Source: Nitrospirota bacterium (lineage in GTDB: Bacteria > Nitrospirota > Thermodesulfovibrionia > Thermodesulfovibrionales > Magnetobacteriaceae). From it: a stretch of DNA of 41,881 nucleotides. Position 1 is the stretch's first letter. Each line of letters starts with the position of its first letter. The stretch is taken from assembly GCA_015233725.1 (NCBI GenBank), contig JADFXD010000015.1, positions 1-41,881 on the forward strand. The letters run 5' to 3'. The translations under genes and the position numbers were made by a program. This document shows positions 18,231 to 25,759 of this stretch, piece by piece. The notes under the pieces were generated by a model that was given only the letters and a program-made list of their open reading frames with translations, was not told the origin of the DNA and made no database searches.

Positions 18231-18377
18231 TCAAGATTGACGTTATGTCGAGGTGGGATTTTGGATAAGTGAGACATTTCTATTGTGGTGCTACAAAACA
18301 ACATTGGACAAAATGGAAAGACCACTGTTTTCACCTTCATCCGTTGTCGGCCTGGCGGCAGAGTTGGGGGCTTGTCA

Positions 18378-21300
18378 CTAACCTTCAACCGCACCACGTT
18401 GTATGAGCAGTCGTCGGTTGACGTCTGACAGTCCCTTGACGCCATCGATCTTGGCATCTTTGCAGTAGAGGCGTGGGTTGGTCGTCCAGATGAGTCTACC
18501 TGTGTCCGCGTCCCAGACCTTAACGGAGTTATCGGAGCTGCCGCCAACAATTTTATTACCATCTGGGCTGATTGCTACGCTTTTAATCCAAACATCGTGT
18601 CTTTCCAAGGCTTTGATCAGTCTGCCGGTAGCCATATCCCATATGCGTAGTGTGTTATCCCAACTGCTGCTAACGATTTTTGTACCGTTCGCGCTGATTG
18701 ATACACTGTTGACATAACCGTGCCCTTCTATAGCCTTAATCAGCTTTCCGGTAGCCATGTCCCATATGCTAATGGTGTCATCACTACAGCTAACGATTTT
18801 TGTACCGTCCGCACTGATTGATACACTGTTAGCAGCTCTGCCGTGTCCTTGCAATGTGTTAACCAGGTTTCCTGTGTCCATATCCCATATGTATATAGTG
18901 TCCTCACTACCGCCAACTATTTTTGTACCGTCCGCGCTGATTGATACACTGTTAAAAGCTCTGCCGTGTCCTTGCAGTGTATTAATCAGACTTCCGGTGC
19001 CTGCATCCCAGACCTTGATGAAATGCTCCCAACTGATGCCGCTAACTATTTTCGTATCATCTGCGTTGATTGATACACTGTTAACTCTATCGCCGTGTCC
19101 TTTCATGGTGTTAATAAGGTTTCCTGTGGCCATATCCCATATGCGTAGGGTTCCCATACTGTCACTAACTATTTTCGTACCGTCCGCACTGATTGATACA
19201 CTGCTAACTCTATCGCTGTGTCCTTGCACGGTATTAACCAGACTGCCTGTGGACATATCCCATATCCGTAGTGTTTTGTCCTCACTGCCACTAACGATTT
19301 TTGTACCGTCCACGTTGATTGATACACTGTAAACCCATTTGTTGTGTCCTTCCATGGTGTTAAGAAGTCTGCCTGTGTCCATATCCCATATGCGTATAGT
19401 TTTATCAATACTCCCGCTAACAATTTTTGTACCGTCAGCGCTGATTACTACACTGGTAATAGCTCTGCCGTGTCCTTTCATGGTGTTAACTAGGCTTCCT
19501 GTAGCCATATCCCATATGCGTATAGTTTTATCAAAACCGCCACTAATTATTTTCGTACCATCCATGCTGATTGCTACACTTTCAACAGCTATGCCATCTC
19601 CTTCTACGGTATTAATCAAGCTTCCTGTATTCATATCCCATATGCGTATGGTTTTATCCTTACTCCCACTAACAATTTTTGTACCGTCAGCGCTTATTGC
19701 TACACTGTTAACCCAATCGTAGTGTCCTTCAAGAGTGTTAATCAGGTTGCCTGTATTCATATCCCATATGCGTATAGTGTTATCCATACTACCGCTAACT
19801 ATTTTCGTACCATCCGGGCTAATTGCTACACTGTTAACTGCATCGCTGTGTTCTTGAAGAGTTTTAATCAGGCTGCCTGTGGCCATATCCCATATGCGTA
19901 TGGTTTTATCATGACTACCACTAACTATTTTAGTATCGTCCGCGCTTATTGCTACATTGTTAACCCTATTGCTATGTCCTTCCAGGATTTTAAGACATTT
20001 GCCTGTATCCATATCCCATATGCGTATGGTTTTATCACAACTACCACTAACTATTTTAGTACCGTCCGAGTTTATTGCTACATTTTTAACCCAATCGGTG
20101 TGTCCTTCAAGATATGGCCTTTCTCCAAATTCCAAATCTCTCATACAACTTCCAGCCAGGTTAGTATTCCGCAGAAAGGCCTTCCTAAAACTTACACCGC
20201 TTAAATCTGCCCCACACAAATCCGTGCCATCAAGCACGGCACAGGACAGATCGGCTCCAGGGATTCGCACACCCCTTAAATCATGGCCTGAAAAAGAGAA
20301 CCTGCAGGCGTTTAAAATCGTGGCAGCATTTGAGGCCGCTATTGCGATGGAATCGTTGGTCTTTGACTCTTCCACAATGGCTAACAACTTATCCTTATCT
20401 ACTTCCATCTCCGATAAAAAGCCTACTGTGGCTGACTCTTTGACAAGTGACCTCTTCTTTAGGGCATTCTTACCATCATTGTCGTTAATATTTTGCTGGA
20501 GCCTCCGAGCGATAAAATACTCCTGATAGGACTTATGCATGAAGGTAAAGGTATTGTCCTGAACCCGCTGAATGGGACAGCCTGAGCGGAACTTAACATA
20601 GTCGATATCGTCTAAGGTTAGCAGTTCATAAATCGGATTCTGTTGCTCTTGATTGTTGACAAATAGTCTTCTTCTATGTAACTCTATTTGTATTTTGCCC
20701 TCGATAAACATCTCGAAGGCTAATGCTTCGGCAAAATCAAAAAAATGTTCTATATCAAGACTTCCGGTACGGAACTTTTCAATGTTTTTTAATCTTACCC
20801 TCTCTTTTTCAAACCACTGTTGTATGAAGTTATAGTATATACTGCCACGATTTATTGTACTGGTCTTGTCACTCTTTGTGAGAGATGGCAGTGTTTTAAC
20901 GATGATGTTTAAAAGTAACGGATTAGAGGACAACTCCTTCAGGTTATAAATCGCAAGGATTTGCCTTTTATATGCTTCAGGGGTTTTCCATTTTGCCTCA
21001 AGCGTATTTACAAACTCCTCCAAATAATCGTCAACCTGCTTTTCCGAAAAAGGTGTGATGTACAACGAACTGAAGCCCTTAAGATCAGGACGATTGGTCA
21101 ATATGTCCGCCCGCTGAAAGTAGTGAAAATCATCGCTCTTGGAGCAGTGTTGGCTCCTGCATGTAACGATCACCTTGGCGTTTGCCCAATCCTTAAGCCA
21201 GTCTTTTTGAAACAACCATACCTTTTCGCCCAACTCATCATAACCGTCAAGGAAAAATATGACGCGTTTTTCTTGCTTAAGCCTTGCGATTGCCGACGGG

Positions 21301-21629
21301 TCAAATCCATGACGCCTTGACTCGTCATCGACAAACGTCCCGGCCTTTACGCCATCATAGAGCGGGCCGAGTTTGATAAACACAGGCAATGGTGTATCGC
21401 CGCCCTTAACATACCCATCCCTCAACCTCTCAAACAGATACGCACAGAAGGTTGACTTCCCCGCGCCCGAATCCCCCAGGAGCAACAAGATGCTGGCCTG
21501 ATCGTCGGCGAGGAACTTGCCCACCTCGCCACAAAGGTCAGTGTCACTCTGGCGGATGAGGATGTCGTTGGCACACGTCAAAGGGACATACAACCCGGCA
21601 TTGAAGAGACCCTGCATGTCGTTGAGCAT
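18378..21629 (-). CDS. NACHT NTPase with pentapeptide and 13 WD40 repeats (bacterial NLR-like)
   Basis: A 1083-residue STAND protein. The NACHT domain has Walker A GDSGAGKST (52-60), Walker B VIFFLDGYDEL (123-133) and sensor VIVTCRSQ (about 153-160), then a helical region. A short pentapeptide patch follows (ADLSCAVLDGTDLCGADLSG, about 460). Thirteen WD40 units of about 42 residues (near 507-1050) follow, most reading SVSISADGTKIVSGS-DKTIRIWDM. Bacterial NACHT-WD40 proteins act as phage sensors: the repeats bind a trigger, ATP-driven oligomerisation fires an effector. No effector lies at this N terminus. The frame is open 15 residues further upstream into the phosphoesterase gene, the ATG has no properly spaced ribosome-binding site, and a -1 slippage there would fuse both proteins (see findings). 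Confidence 0.9.
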   Translation of the reverse strand: MLNDMQGLFNAGLYVPLTCANDILIRQSDTDLCGEVGKFLADDQASILLLLGDSGAGKSTFCAYLFERLRDGYVKGGDTPLPVFIKLGPLYDGVKAGTFVDDESRRHGFDPSAIARLKQEKRVIFFLDGYDELGEKVWLFQKDWLKDWANAKVIVTCRSQHCSKSDDFHYFQRADILTNRPDLKGFSSLYITPFSEKQVDDYLEEFVNTLEAKWKTPEAYKRQILAIYNLKELSSNPLLLNIIVKTLPSLTKSDKTSTINRGSIYYNFIQQWFEKERVRLKNIEKFRTGSLDIEHFFDFAEALAFEMFIEGKIQIELHRRRLFVNNQEQQNPIYELLTLDDIDYVKFRSGCPIQRVQDNTFTFMHKSYQEYFIARRLQQNINDNDGKNALKKRSLVKESATVGFLSEMEVDKDKLLAIVEESKTNDSIAIAASNAATILNACRFSFSGHDLRGVRIPGADLSCAVLDGTDLCGADLSGVSFRKAFLRNTNLAGSCMRDLEFGERPYLEGHTDWVKNVAINSDGTKIVSGSCDKTIRIWDMDTGKCLKILEGHSNRVNNVAISADDTKIVSGSHDKTIRIWDMATGSLIKTLQEHSDAVNSVAISPDGTKIVSGSMDNTIRIWDMNTGNLINTLEGHYDWVNSVAISADGTKIVSGSKDKTIRIWDMNTGSLINTVEGDGIAVESVAISMDGTKIISGGFDKTIRIWDMATGSLVNTMKGHGRAITSVVISADGTKIVSGSIDKTIRIWDMDTGRLLNTMEGHNKWVYSVSINVDGTKIVSGSEDKTLRIWDMSTGSLVNTVQGHSDRVSSVSISADGTKIVSDSMGTLRIWDMATGNLINTMKGHGDRVNSVSINADDTKIVSGISWEHFIKVWDAGTGSLINTLQGHGRAFNSVSISADGTKIVGGSEDTIYIWDMDTGNLVNTLQGHGRAANSVSISADGTKIVSCSDDTISIWDMATGKLIKAIEGHGYVNSVSISANGTKIVSSSWDNTLRIWDMATGRLIKALERHDVWIKSVAISPDGNKIVGGSSDNSVKVWDADTGRLIWTTNPRLYCKDAKIDGVKGLSDVNRRLLIQRGAVEG

Positions 21630-21664
21630 GGCCTCTATGCGGGCATTTATGTCAGAAGATTGGG

Positions 21665-22648
21665 TTAGGGGAGCTTTTTTTTTTCGAGCTGCCAGCTACG
21701 GCAACCACCTGGCGTTATACTGGTATCTGCATCAAATCTTGCTCCTTCATTGAAATATTTTCTAAAACAAACTTCTGTTATATTGCTATCTGACAATCTT
21801 AGTATAGAATAGCCATGATAAAACGTCCTGTCTTCATTAAACAGCGCTCCTCCTTCACTATGAAAAAACGAGCCAATTGGAGTTTGAATCATTGAGGGTT
21901 TTGTTTGATGTAAATGCCCGGTAAAAAGCAAAGCAAACTCCTTCGGAAGTCTATTGCTTATGGCCTCCCTGTCACATTCAACTAACCAATCGAGGGGGTG
22001 GTGCATTAAAGCTATTTTAATGTCGCAACCATCCAATTTCTTTATAACACTACCTATCTGGTATTCAGAGACAAGTAACTTTTCCTTATCTTCTCTGCCA
22101 CCAAAGGCTAACCATGCAGAATTTAAACAGGCTATACCAAACTTTATACCTTTAATTTCTGTTTTATAGACCGCAAATAACTTGTTAGTCTCTGATTTTA
22201 TATTCTTGTAATCAAAGCTACCTCTGAACTTTATATAATTACCCGATCTGTTAAGGTATTTTCTGTCTGTTTGTAGCTTTAAGCTAATCATAAAGTCATT
22301 AAGCTTTGTAAATGTCTTATAAGTGTCTCTTATGCCGTTTGCCTCATGGGGTTGCCATTTGTCTCTGTCAATATCGTGATTACCAATAGTAAAGAAAAAA
22401 CAATCTTCCTTTAATCTTAATTTTTCCAACAGAGGATTAACAAACTTATCCCTTACTAACGTAAATTCCTTTTTATTTTTACCAGATTTAACAAAGTCAC
22501 CAGTAAAGAAAACTAAATCGGGTTTAATATTATTTTTTCCAAGCTCTTCTAAATCCTTAAACAAAGCATCCAAGATAATATCAATATCATAAAGTTTTGT
22601 ATCTTCCATGTGCAAATCCGATAAATGTAATATTGTTACCTCAGACAT
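21665..22648 (-). CDS. Calcineurin-like metallophosphoesterase, probable effector of the NACHT protein
   Basis: A 327-residue protein with all motifs of the binuclear metallophosphoesterase fold: HLSDLHM, DLVFFTGDFV, FTIGNHDID, IALMHHPLDW and LLFTGHLHQ. The enzymes cut phosphomono- or diesters, including nucleotides and nucleic acids. The ATG at 22648 is preceded at 8 bases by AAGGAG; an upstream TTG at 22654 is less likely. The gene ends GAA AAA AAA AAG CTC CCC TAA. The A10 run carries the slippery heptamer A AAA AAG, and the -1 frame runs straight into the NACHT gene. Domain and position suggest it is the killing arm of a defence system; this is inference. Confidence 0.88.
   Translation of the reverse strand: MSEVTILHLSDLHMEDTKLYDIDIILDALFKDLEELGKNNIKPDLVFFTGDFVKSGKNKKEFTLVRDKFVNPLLEKLRLKEDCFFFTIGNHDIDRDKWQPHEANGIRDTYKTFTKLNDFMISLKLQTDRKYLNRSGNYIKFRGSFDYKNIKSETNKLFAVYKTEIKGIKFGIACLNSAWLAFGGREDKEKLLVSEYQIGSVIKKLDGCDIKIALMHHPLDWLVECDREAISNRLPKEFALLFTGHLHQTKPSMIQTPIGSFFHSEGGALFNEDRTFYHGYSILRLSDSNITEVCFRKYFNEGARFDADTSITPGGCRSWQLEKKKLP
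21674..21685 (-). promoter_or_regulatory. Candidate -1 frameshift site (A10 tract)
   Basis: On the minus strand ten A (21684-21675) sit in the phosphoesterase frame as GAA AAA AAA AAG. The last seven bases are A AAA AAG, the slippery sequence of E. coli dnaX. A -1 slip continues as GCT CCC CTA ACC CAA and stays open through the NACHT-WD40 gene, giving about 1423 residues. Single-base assembly error in the run (A11) would give the same fusion without slippage. Confidence 0.6.
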
Positions 22649-22748
22649 CTGCAAACTCCTTTTACCGCCATAGCTTTACACCCTTCAGCTTTAAAGTATA
22701 AACACTCTCAAATGGTATCATAAATATGGGTATGCTGTCAATGGGTAA

Positions 22749-22929
22749 TTTACTTTAAAAAACAAGCTCTACCTTAAGGCTTTACAGGCAAGCTTCAGCG
22801 CATTACAAGAACTACGTGCGGAGCATGAGTTATTAAAGATCAAGAGAAGTTTTGTTCACATACCTGTCTGTGACGCTGCCATGAACTATTACCGCTTGAC
22901 CAAGGTGTCGGTAAAATTATATCCTTAAA
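22749..22929 (+). other. Unrecognised short open segment between defence gene and argH remnant
   Basis: A 60-codon frame without a plausible start codon, reading LKALQASFSALQELRAEHEL and SFVHIPVCDAAMNYYRLTKV before a TAA. It looks like a protein fragment and could be the tail of a gene lost when the nuclease/NACHT region was inserted. I do not recognise it. Confidence 0.3.
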
Positions 22930-22935
22930 AGAGTG

Positions 22936-23124
22936 ATGAAGAAACTATGGTATAGTAGATTTACCGATGCAGTGGCGACGAGCGTAGAGGGCTTTACCGA
23001 GTCAATATCGTTTGACAAGAGGCTTTGGCCCTACGACATTGAGGGGACGACCGCACATGTGAGGATGCTGCAAAGACAAGGCATATTTTCGGATGGCTGC
23101 GTGGTCAGCGACACCCCAACGTGA
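22936..23124 (+). pseudogene. argH: Argininosuccinate lyase N-terminal remnant
   Basis: About 52 residues match the start of ArgH: KLWYSRFTDAVATSVEGFTE and SISFDKRLWPYDIEGTTAHV, then RMLQRQGI. After that the frame diverges and stops within 11 codons, whereas ArgH is about 460 residues. The remainder is not in the window. The break near 23090 joins directly onto the permease gene, whose GTG start overlaps the TGA here, so this is probably a deletion junction. Confidence 0.8.
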
Positions 23125-24353
23125 TCAATGTACCATCCACGATAAAGATAGCCTTTCGGGCGCTGCGTGTAAACAAGATGCGCTCGGCCCTGACGATGAT
23201 CGGTATCGTCATAGGGGTTGGCGCCGTGATAACCATGCTTGCCGTGGGCACGGGGGCACGAAAGCGCATTGCCGATCAGGTCGCAAGCATGGGGAGCAAT
23301 CTGCTCATAGTGATGCCTGGCTCTACAACCTCTGGCGGGGTAAGGGCTGGCGGGGGGAGTCAGCCCACGCTATCGACCTTTGACGCCGACGCCATCCTTA
23401 AGGAGTGCCCCGCGGTGGGCAATGTTGCCCCAATACTCAACGGCGCCGCCCAGGTGGTCTACGGCAGCCAGAACTGGTCAACGGCCATAACCGGCACAAC
23501 CCCAAGCATCCTCGATGTCCGCGACTGGCCAATTGCCGCTGGCCGGGCATTTACAATGGAAGACGTCAGGGGTGCCACAAAGGTCTGCCTGATGGGGCAG
23601 ACGGTGATGGATAACCTCGGATTTGGCGGTATCAGCCCCATTGGTCAGGTCGTGAGGATAAAAGGCATACCATTCACCGTCATAGGAATCCTTGACAGGA
23701 AGGGGCAATCACCAAATGGTCAGGACCAGGACGACAGCATATACATCCCCGTCACCACGGCGCAAAAAAAGGTCTTTGGCATGTCCTTCCCCGGGATGGT
23801 GCGAATCATCATGGTAAAGGCAAAAGGGGCCGAGGAGTTGTCTCAGTCAGAGAGGCAGATAACCGAACTGTTACGCCAGAGACATCACATAGGGCCAAAA
23901 AAGGAAGATGACTTCACGGTGCGCAATCTCACCCAGGTGATGCAGGCCGCCCAGGAGTCAACTGCCGTCATGACATTGTTGCTTGGCGCTATAGCGTCGG
24001 TATCGCTGCTGGTTGGTGGCATCGGGATAATGAACATCATGCTCGTATCGGTCACCGAGCGGACGAGGGAGATCGGCATACGCATGGCAATAGGTGCAAA
24101 TACGTGGGATATCAGGATGCAGTTTATCATAGAGGCCGTGACGCTCTCACTCATTGGCGGTATCCTGGGGATCGCGGTGGGCCTAGGGGCGGCTGAGGCA
24201 ATCTCAAAGATTGCGGGCTGGCCGACGATTGTCTCTATGGTGTCGATAATCCTCTCCTTCTGCTTCTCCGGGATGATTGGGATATTCTTCGGATTCTACC
24301 CCGCCTACAAGGCCTCCCTCCTAGACCCCATTGACGCTCTGAGATACGAGTAA
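23121..24353 (+). CDS. MacB/FtsX-type ABC transporter permease
   Basis: A 410-residue permease. An N-terminal transmembrane helix (RSALTMIGIVIGVGAVITML) precedes a periplasmic MacB core domain (about 50-270). Three C-terminal helices of the FtsX domain follow (VMTLLLGAIASVSLLVGGIG, a middle helix, ILSFCFSGMIGIFFGFYPAY), with the conserved SVTERTREIGIRMAIGA loop. It should form a tripartite efflux or lipoprotein-type exporter with an ATPase and a periplasmic adaptor, which are usually adjacent but are missing here; only an argH remnant lies upstream. The GTG start has no obvious ribosome-binding site, so the native 5' end may have been altered by the rearrangement. Confidence 0.9.
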   Translation: MINVPSTIKIAFRALRVNKMRSALTMIGIVIGVGAVITMLAVGTGARKRIADQVASMGSNLLIVMPGSTTSGGVRAGGGSQPTLSTFDADAILKECPAVGNVAPILNGAAQVVYGSQNWSTAITGTTPSILDVRDWPIAAGRAFTMEDVRGATKVCLMGQTVMDNLGFGGISPIGQVVRIKGIPFTVIGILDRKGQSPNGQDQDDSIYIPVTTAQKKVFGMSFPGMVRIIMVKAKGAEELSQSERQITELLRQRHHIGPKKEDDFTVRNLTQVMQAAQESTAVMTLLLGAIASVSLLVGGIGIMNIMLVSVTERTREIGIRMAIGANTWDIRMQFIIEAVTLSLIGGILGIAVGLGAAEAISKIAGWPTIVSMVSIILSFCFSGMIGIFFGFYPAYKASLLDPIDALRYE

Positions 24354-24357
24354 AACA

Positions 24358-24445
24358 AAAAAGAAAAAAAAGAAGAAGAAGAAAGGAGGGCGGCTCCGCC
24401 CCCTCCTTAGACCTCCCCTGCAAGGGGACCAGTCCCCTTGACCCC
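24358..24445 (-). repeat. Dispersed intergenic repeat, short form
   Basis: Purine tract starts 4 bases after the permease stop. Contains GGAGGGCGGCTCCGCCCCCT and the perfect stem CAAGGGGAC / GTCCCCTTG with a 2-base centre (24421-24440), ending GACCCC. Confidence 0.85.
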
Positions 24446-24483
24446 TTAATGCTCAAGTCTGATCATTATATCGTCTATGTATC

Positions 24484-24851
24484 TTAAGAATTTTTTTGTT
24501 GGCGTCTTGACAAAAGTAAATTTGTTGAGTTTAAATAGTTTAGAAGGATTGTTCTTTGAAAACTAGTTTGATATATAATGACAAAGAGATAGTTAGTCAT
24601 GATCATATTAAACGTAGCGAGTGAGAATGGTATGAATTTAGAGCAACTTCCATTAAAACAAGGATTGAAAGAGGCGAATACCATTCGAGCTTGTAAACTA
24701 TTTAATTACAAGGAAAAAATGTTGCTTTTGAGGCTGTAAAGCCCATGCAAAACATGCCCCAAAAGCAATATTTTGGATTTGAAAATGTTGAAGATAGGCG
24801 TTTGTAAAATAGCCACAAGTCGGCATTATTCAACAGTCTATAGGGATTCCA
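24484..24851 (+). promoter_or_regulatory. CRISPR leader of the left mini-array (duplicate of the right leader)
   Basis: The stretch aligns by eye with 33510-33883: shared blocks include TTGACAAAA, GTTGAGTTTAAATAG versus ATTGAGTTTAAATAG, ATTGTTCTTTGA, GAATGGTATGAATTTA, TTTTGAGGCTG, AAAGCCCATGCAAAACATGC (one base differs) and AGGCGTTTGTAAAATAGC. No gene is visible. It contains an internal fragment of the CRISPR repeat at 24641-24670. Confidence 0.8.
24641..24670 (+). repeat. CRISPR repeat fragment inside the leader
   Basis: Thirty bases matching repeat positions 7-36 with one mismatch (GGATTGAAA instead of GGGTTGAAA). The homologous place in the right leader holds only TT between GAATGGTATGAATTTA and GAGGCG, so the repeat piece is an insertion into this leader. 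Confidence 0.8.
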
Positions 24852-24961
24852 GTTTAAGAGCAACTTCCATTAAAACAAGGGTTGAAACTCTATCTATATT
24901 TATTAGAACATATTTTAAGAAAAAGTTTAAGAACAGCTTCCATTGAAATAAGGGTTGAAAC
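24852..24961 (+). CRISPR. Mini CRISPR array: two repeats, one spacer
   Basis: Repeat 1 (24852-24888) is identical to the 37-base repeat of the main array. A 36-base AT-rich spacer (24889-24924) is followed by a degenerate final repeat (24925-24961) with four transitions at positions 9, 12, 21 and 25. Orientation is the same as the main array. Degeneration is as expected for a terminal repeat in a nearly extinct array. Confidence 0.9.
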
Positions 24962-24987
24962 ACCCTTGAAGCGACCAACGGGAGCGT

Positions 24988-25065
24988 GGGGTCAAGGGGA
25001 CTGGTCCCCTTGCAGGGGGGTCTGAGGGGGGCGGAGCCGCCCCCTTCTTTCTTCTTCCTTTTTGA
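24988..25065 (+). repeat. Dispersed intergenic repeat, short form, before cas6
   Basis: GGGGTC, stem CAAGGGGAC (24993-25001) / GTCCCCTTG (25004-25012), then GCAGGGGGGTCTGAGG, a second hairpin GGGGGCGG / CCGCCCCC and a C/T tract ending 11 bases before the cas6 ATG. Hairpin plus pyrimidine tract resembles a terminator or attenuator in the path of cas transcription. Confidence 0.85.
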
Positions 25066-25075
25066 AGGGGGTGTG

Positions 25076-25753
25076 ATGAAGGTTTTTGATGTTACTCAAC
25101 TGTGGATAACCTGTGAAAGGCCTCTGGGGTTAAGTGATGGCCGGGCGATCAGGGGTTTTTGGGGGAACAGATATAAGAACAGACCTGAATTTCATGGCCA
25201 TAAGGGTAATGAGTGCGTCTATAGGCATCCGCTGATCCAGTATAAGGTATTTGGCGGTTCGGCCCTTGTTATTGGACTAAAAGAGGGGGCCTACTTATTG
25301 CGGGCGGTTGATGACCTCGATTTTATCGAGATTTACCATGAAATATGCCCTGTGATCAAATCCAATATGAGTACCCAACATATTCAATTTGGCACGTCGG
25401 ACGCAATGGTGGATTACGCATTTATGACCCCCTGGCTTGGACTCAATGAGGAAAACTACAAACGTTACCTGACGCTGAAGAGAAATGGCCTTCCCTCTTC
25501 GGAACTGCTGGAGAGAATATTAATCGGGAATATCTTGTCTATGTCAAAGGCAGTTGGTTATGTTGTCTCCGAGGAGTTAATGGTTAAGGCAACACTACAG
25601 GAGGGAGAGACAATAAGGGTCAAGACAGGCGTGGAGCTGATGTCGTTTATCGGTGGGTTTCAGGTCAACTTCCTGATGCCCGACCTGTGGGGGATAGGTA
25701 AGTTCAGTTCAAGGGGGTATGGAACAACGAAAAAAAAAGCATCCGGGAGGTAA
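25076..25753 (+). CDS. cas6: CRISPR pre-crRNA endoribonuclease Cas6
   Basis: A 225-residue RAMP protein from the ATG at 25076. The longer upstream frame only reads through the dispersed repeat, and an AAGGGGG-type ribosome-binding site lies before 25076. The C terminus has the glycine-rich Cas6 loop in GIGKFSSRGYGTTKKK. The N terminus ITCERPLGLSDGRAIRGFWG is of the style seen in Cas6 of type I/III systems; histidines at FHGHKGN could serve catalysis. Cas6 cuts the repeat transcript 8 bases before the spacer, predicting the 5' handle GUUGAAAC. First gene of the cas operon, 6 bases before cas8. Confidence 0.8.
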   Translation: MKVFDVTQLWITCERPLGLSDGRAIRGFWGNRYKNRPEFHGHKGNECVYRHPLIQYKVFGGSALVIGLKEGAYLLRAVDDLDFIEIYHEICPVIKSNMSTQHIQFGTSDAMVDYAFMTPWLGLNEENYKRYLTLKRNGLPSSELLERILIGNILSMSKAVGYVVSEELMVKATLQEGETIRVKTGVELMSFIGGFQVNFLMPDLWGIGKFSSRGYGTTKKKASGR

Positions 25754-25759
25754 GGTAAT

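Noticed and set aside
18478-20526. Long plus-strand open frames antisense to the WD40 region, with repeated LTIFVPSALIDTLL.
   Set aside because: They are frame shadows of the near-identical WD40 repeats on the minus strand; no start signals.
24988-25075. An upstream in-frame extension of cas6.
   Set aside because: It translates the dispersed repeat; the ATG at 25076 has a ribosome-binding site and begins the Cas6 homology.
24354-25075. Search for a protein gene or tRNA in the long gap between the permease and cas6.
   Set aside because: Only repeats, the left leader and the mini-array are present; no credible start plus frame and no tRNA-like fold noticed by eye.
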